From a virus: a stretch of DNA of 32,883 nt. The first letter of the stretch is position 1. Each line of letters starts with the position of its first letter. The stretch lies in IMG/VR virus record IMGVR_UViG_3300035190_000118, positions 1 to 32,883 of that record. One strand, given 5' to 3'. The position numbers and the translations under genes were made by a program. Shown here in pieces: positions 30,985 to 32,883 of the stretch. The notes below the pieces were generated by a model. The model saw nothing but the letters and a program-made list of their open reading frames with translations, ran no database searches and was not told where the DNA came from.

Positions 30985-31013
30985 ATTATACAGCCATTTA
31001 CCTAGGTTGTCAA
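30985..31013 (-). promoter_or_regulatory. Consensus sigma-70 early promoter for ligase
   Basis: TTGACA (31008-31013), 17-nt spacer, TATAAT (30985-30990), minus strand. 30 nt before the ligase ATG. It lies inside the segment bracketed by the 22-nt direct repeats. Confidence 0.92.
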
Positions 31014-31014
31014 T

Positions 31015-31161
31015 CTAAATTATGACAGTTTTGGCTCTGAGAAAGTGTATAGGCGGTACTGGTACACTAGAACTTAAATAAACGGATAGCGTATGTTCTA
31101 TATCTTCTGGACTGGTTTTATCTTCGAATATATCACTTCTAAAATAGCGTTTATCATTTAT
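31015..31161 (-). pseudogene. Open frame without a start codon between halogenase and ligase
   Basis: A 48-codon frame (NDKRYFRSDIFEDKTSPEDI, EHTLSVYLSSSVPVPPIHFL, RAKTVII) runs from the halogenase stop to just before the ligase promoter. It has no ATG, GTG or TTG. The only overlapping ATG (31157) is in another phase and stops after 19 codons. The composition looks protein-like. It may be the tail of a lost gene or use a rare ATA start. Confidence 0.4.
31136..31157. repeat. 22-nt direct repeat, copy 2 (at halogenase stop)
   Basis: Identical to the ligase start region at 30933-30954. Its first bases ATGA overlap the halogenase TGA, exactly as a coupled downstream gene would. Confidence 0.9.
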
Positions 31162-32758
31162 ATATTGTGCTTTTTAGAAATGCATAATGTGTAGGTAATG
31201 CATCAACAACTTTAACAGTTTGTGCTCTGTGTTCGCGCCATGTGTTCCACGTATTAGTAGCCATGTCTGCAGATTCGCTGTACTGATTATTATTAAAATC
31301 TACTCTACTATTATCAATAACGTTATGACCCATGCCTGCAATGATATATGCTATTCCGCCCATGTCGTTACCTACTACACGTGACCTATGAAGTCTATAT
31401 GCAATGTCATTGTATGAACCCAATACACCAGCTTTAAAATCATACATCTGTTGTGAGTACGTAGTTTCTTCACTAACATGATTCCAGTATGCACTATCAT
31501 TACGCATAGACAGCGCATAATGCTGACTAATAAAATCTTTAAATCCTGTAATTTGTTCACGGAATGCAAAATTAAATGCATCAACATCAAACCGCGTAAC
31601 TCTGCCATTGCGCATTTTAAGTAGATTTACCATCTTAATGATACATTCATGTGTAAGCATCAAACCAGTTGATTCAAGTGGCTCGATGAATCCATTTGAT
31701 AGACCTATGCCGATAACATTCTTTTCCCAGGTGCGTTCATGTACACCATGTTTAATCGCAATGTGTCGCACTTCCATTGCATCAACCCGTGCAATATCTT
31801 GTACTGTCATTCTATTAGATTTTAAATGATTTCTAAATTGTTCTTCTGCTTGTTCTTTTGTTGCAAACTTACTCGAGTAAACATAACCTGTGCCAAGTCT
31901 ATCCCACAAAGGAATATTCCAGACCCATCCTGCTTCAATTGCTGTACAACTTGTAACACATTCCATTTCTTTATCTTTATCGATATATGGAATAACACCT
32001 GCTACTGCGCTATCATTTAATAATGTATCGTGGAATGATATAAATGGAACTTTTAATGTTTGTTCGAGTAACAATGATCTAAAACCCGTACAGTCAATAA
32101 ACAAATCTGCTGTTAGCTCGCCACTCTTTTCAGTAACGATTGTGTCAATATGTCCTTTTGCATCTAAGTTTGCAGTTAATACGTTATCTAAAATATGTGT
32201 CATGCCCGCTGGCAAACATAAATGGTCACGTAGATAATTACCAAATAGAGTTGCATCCATATGATATGCAGTGTCGGATTTAAAATCAAATCCACGTATT
32301 AAATGATCCTCATTCTTTGTCATTTTATTTGCATCAGTCATTATAACCTGATCGTGATAAAATTCTGCAAATGAATATGGATTAATGTTTGGCAAAGTTG
32401 CGGCCCCAATAAACCATTCCATTAGACCTCTAGGCTTATCAGTAAAGTCATATCTACCAAACGGATAATGAAACACTTGTGGCTTTTCTGTTGGGTTTTC
32501 TCTAAAGTCGATAAACTTAATTGATGTCTTGTATGTTGCGTTACAATGCTTCATCCAATCTTCATCTTTAAGACCAAGATAGTGAAGGAATTCGTTTATC
32601 TGTCCGATTGTACTTTCGCCTACTCCGATTGTTGGGATATTAGGCGACTCGATTAGTGTAAGTTTAACGTGTGGTAATTGTTTTGATATAGCAGCCGCTG
32701 TCATCCATCCCGAACTGCCACCACCTACAATAGTTATACGCTCGATTTTGTTTCTCAT
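31154..32758 (-). CDS. Flavin-dependent halogenase (tryptophan halogenase family)
   Basis: 534 residues, the usual length. FAD-binding GGGSSGWMTAA at 12-22, then PTIGVGEST (42-50). The catalytic lysine is probably Lys77 in CNATYKTSIKF. The halogenase hallmark WxWxIP is present as WVWNIP (278-283). The conserved glutamate segment GFIEPLESTGL is at 356-366. It would chlorinate or brominate tryptophan or another aromatic using FADH2 from a reductase that is not seen here. Marine T4-like phages carry related genes, role unknown. Start overlaps the upstream gene's stop (ATGA). Confidence 0.9.
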   Translation of the reverse strand: MRNKIERITIVGGGSSGWMTAAAISKQLPHVKLTLIESPNIPTIGVGESTIGQINEFLHYLGLKDEDWMKHCNATYKTSIKFIDFRENPTEKPQVFHYPFGRYDFTDKPRGLMEWFIGAATLPNINPYSFAEFYHDQVIMTDANKMTKNEDHLIRGFDFKSDTAYHMDATLFGNYLRDHLCLPAGMTHILDNVLTANLDAKGHIDTIVTEKSGELTADLFIDCTGFRSLLLEQTLKVPFISFHDTLLNDSAVAGVIPYIDKDKEMECVTSCTAIEAGWVWNIPLWDRLGTGYVYSSKFATKEQAEEQFRNHLKSNRMTVQDIARVDAMEVRHIAIKHGVHERTWEKNVIGIGLSNGFIEPLESTGLMLTHECIIKMVNLLKMRNGRVTRFDVDAFNFAFREQITGFKDFISQHYALSMRNDSAYWNHVSEETTYSQQMYDFKAGVLGSYNDIAYRLHRSRVVGNDMGGIAYIIAGMGHNVIDNSRVDFNNNQYSESADMATNTWNTWREHRAQTVKVVDALPTHYAFLKSTIYK

Positions 32759-32883
32759 ACTACTTTCCTTAGTTGCAATGCAGAATCGATATCATCTGTA
32801 CCAAATGTACGTTCGCATTGATGACAATCCCAACACTGATTTCTACACGTTGTTAATAGTTTCTCTAACTTCTTACCCGGAGC
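32755..32883 (-). CDS. C-terminal end of a cysteine-rich protein (5' part outside window)
   Basis: 42 residues before the stop: APGKKLEKLLTTCRNQCWDC, HQCERTFGTDDIDSALQLRK, VV. The C-x3-C-x2-C-x2-C cluster could ligate iron-sulfur or zinc, like the auxiliary-cluster tails of some radical-SAM proteins; that identity is a guess. Its TGA overlaps the halogenase ATG, so the two are translationally coupled and may act on the same substrate. Confidence 0.65.
   Translation of the reverse strand, partial: APGKKLEKLLTTCRNQCWDCHQCERTFGTDDIDSALQLRKVV

Noticed and set aside
31890-32237. Plus-strand open frame of 115 codons opposite the halogenase
   Set aside because: Antisense to a clear, motif-complete gene; no ribosome site or domain.
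1-32883. tRNA genes
   Set aside because: No clover-leaf with a recognisable T-arm (GGTTCGAATCC-like) was seen by eye on either strand; a tRNAscan run would be decisive.

Overview
This window looks like part of the genome of a strictly lytic, T4-like (myovirus) bacteriophage of the marine or aquatic kind. Evidence: it is AT-rich and gene-dense, with many start/stop overlaps (ATGA, TAATG). It carries T4 core genes: a clamp-loader AAA+ subunit (gp44-like), an ATP-dependent DNA ligase (gp30-like) and a GroES-like co-chaperonin (gp31-like). It also carries genes typical of marine T4-like phages: PhoH, MazG, an IscA/HesB-type Fe-S carrier, a flavin-dependent halogenase, sulfotransferase-like proteins and very long repeat-built tail fibres. 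The host cannot be named from the sequence. No tRNA, CRISPR, integrase, terminase or capsid gene was seen.

Layout. Nearly everything is on the minus strand. 1-2312: lysis (membrane coiled-coil protein, GH19 endolysin) and two unknown genes behind a late-type promoter. 2335-7240: an accessory island of five sulfotransferase-like genes, a class-I glutamine amidotransferase, a small membrane protein and a ferritin-like diiron protein. 7256-9555: a plus-strand group (methyltransferase, a stretch that may be a decayed gene, phoH, GIY-YIG homing endonuclease). 9533-14370: HAD phosphatase, cupin, clamp loader, GroES, a DNA polymerase III alpha-like fragment and MazG, with several tiny overlapping genes. 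14441-21288: three tail-fibre/structural genes, one of 1337 codons. 21397-27170: IscA, translation factor IF-1 (TTG start), a run of small unknown genes, gamma-glutamylcyclotransferase and a SleB-type wall hydrolase. 27265-27651: a lone plus-strand gene with its own promoter and terminator. 27717-32883: winged-helix protein, glycosyltransferase-like protein, ligase, halogenase and the tail of a cysteine-rich protein.

Regulation is unusually readable. Six minus-strand promoters have TATAAT, a 17-nt spacer and TTGACA (one is TTGACT), as expected for immediate-early transcription by host sigma-70 RNA polymerase. Separate (T/A/G/C)ATAAATA boxes sit before tail, homing-endonuclease and lone plus-strand genes, matching the T4 late-promoter consensus. 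Three strong hairpin terminators are present, and a 20-bp hairpin buries the Shine-Dalgarno of the MazG gene.

Functional themes: DNA replication and nucleotide handling; takeover of host translation and folding (IF-1, GroES, IscA); surface or small-molecule modification (sulfotransferase-like proteins, halogenase, glycosyltransferase-like protein, methyltransferase); adsorption (fibres); and lysis (two different muralytic enzymes). Ten short or partial genes were found by hand-translation of gaps or window edges, and several starts were moved inward on Shine-Dalgarno, promoter or homology grounds.
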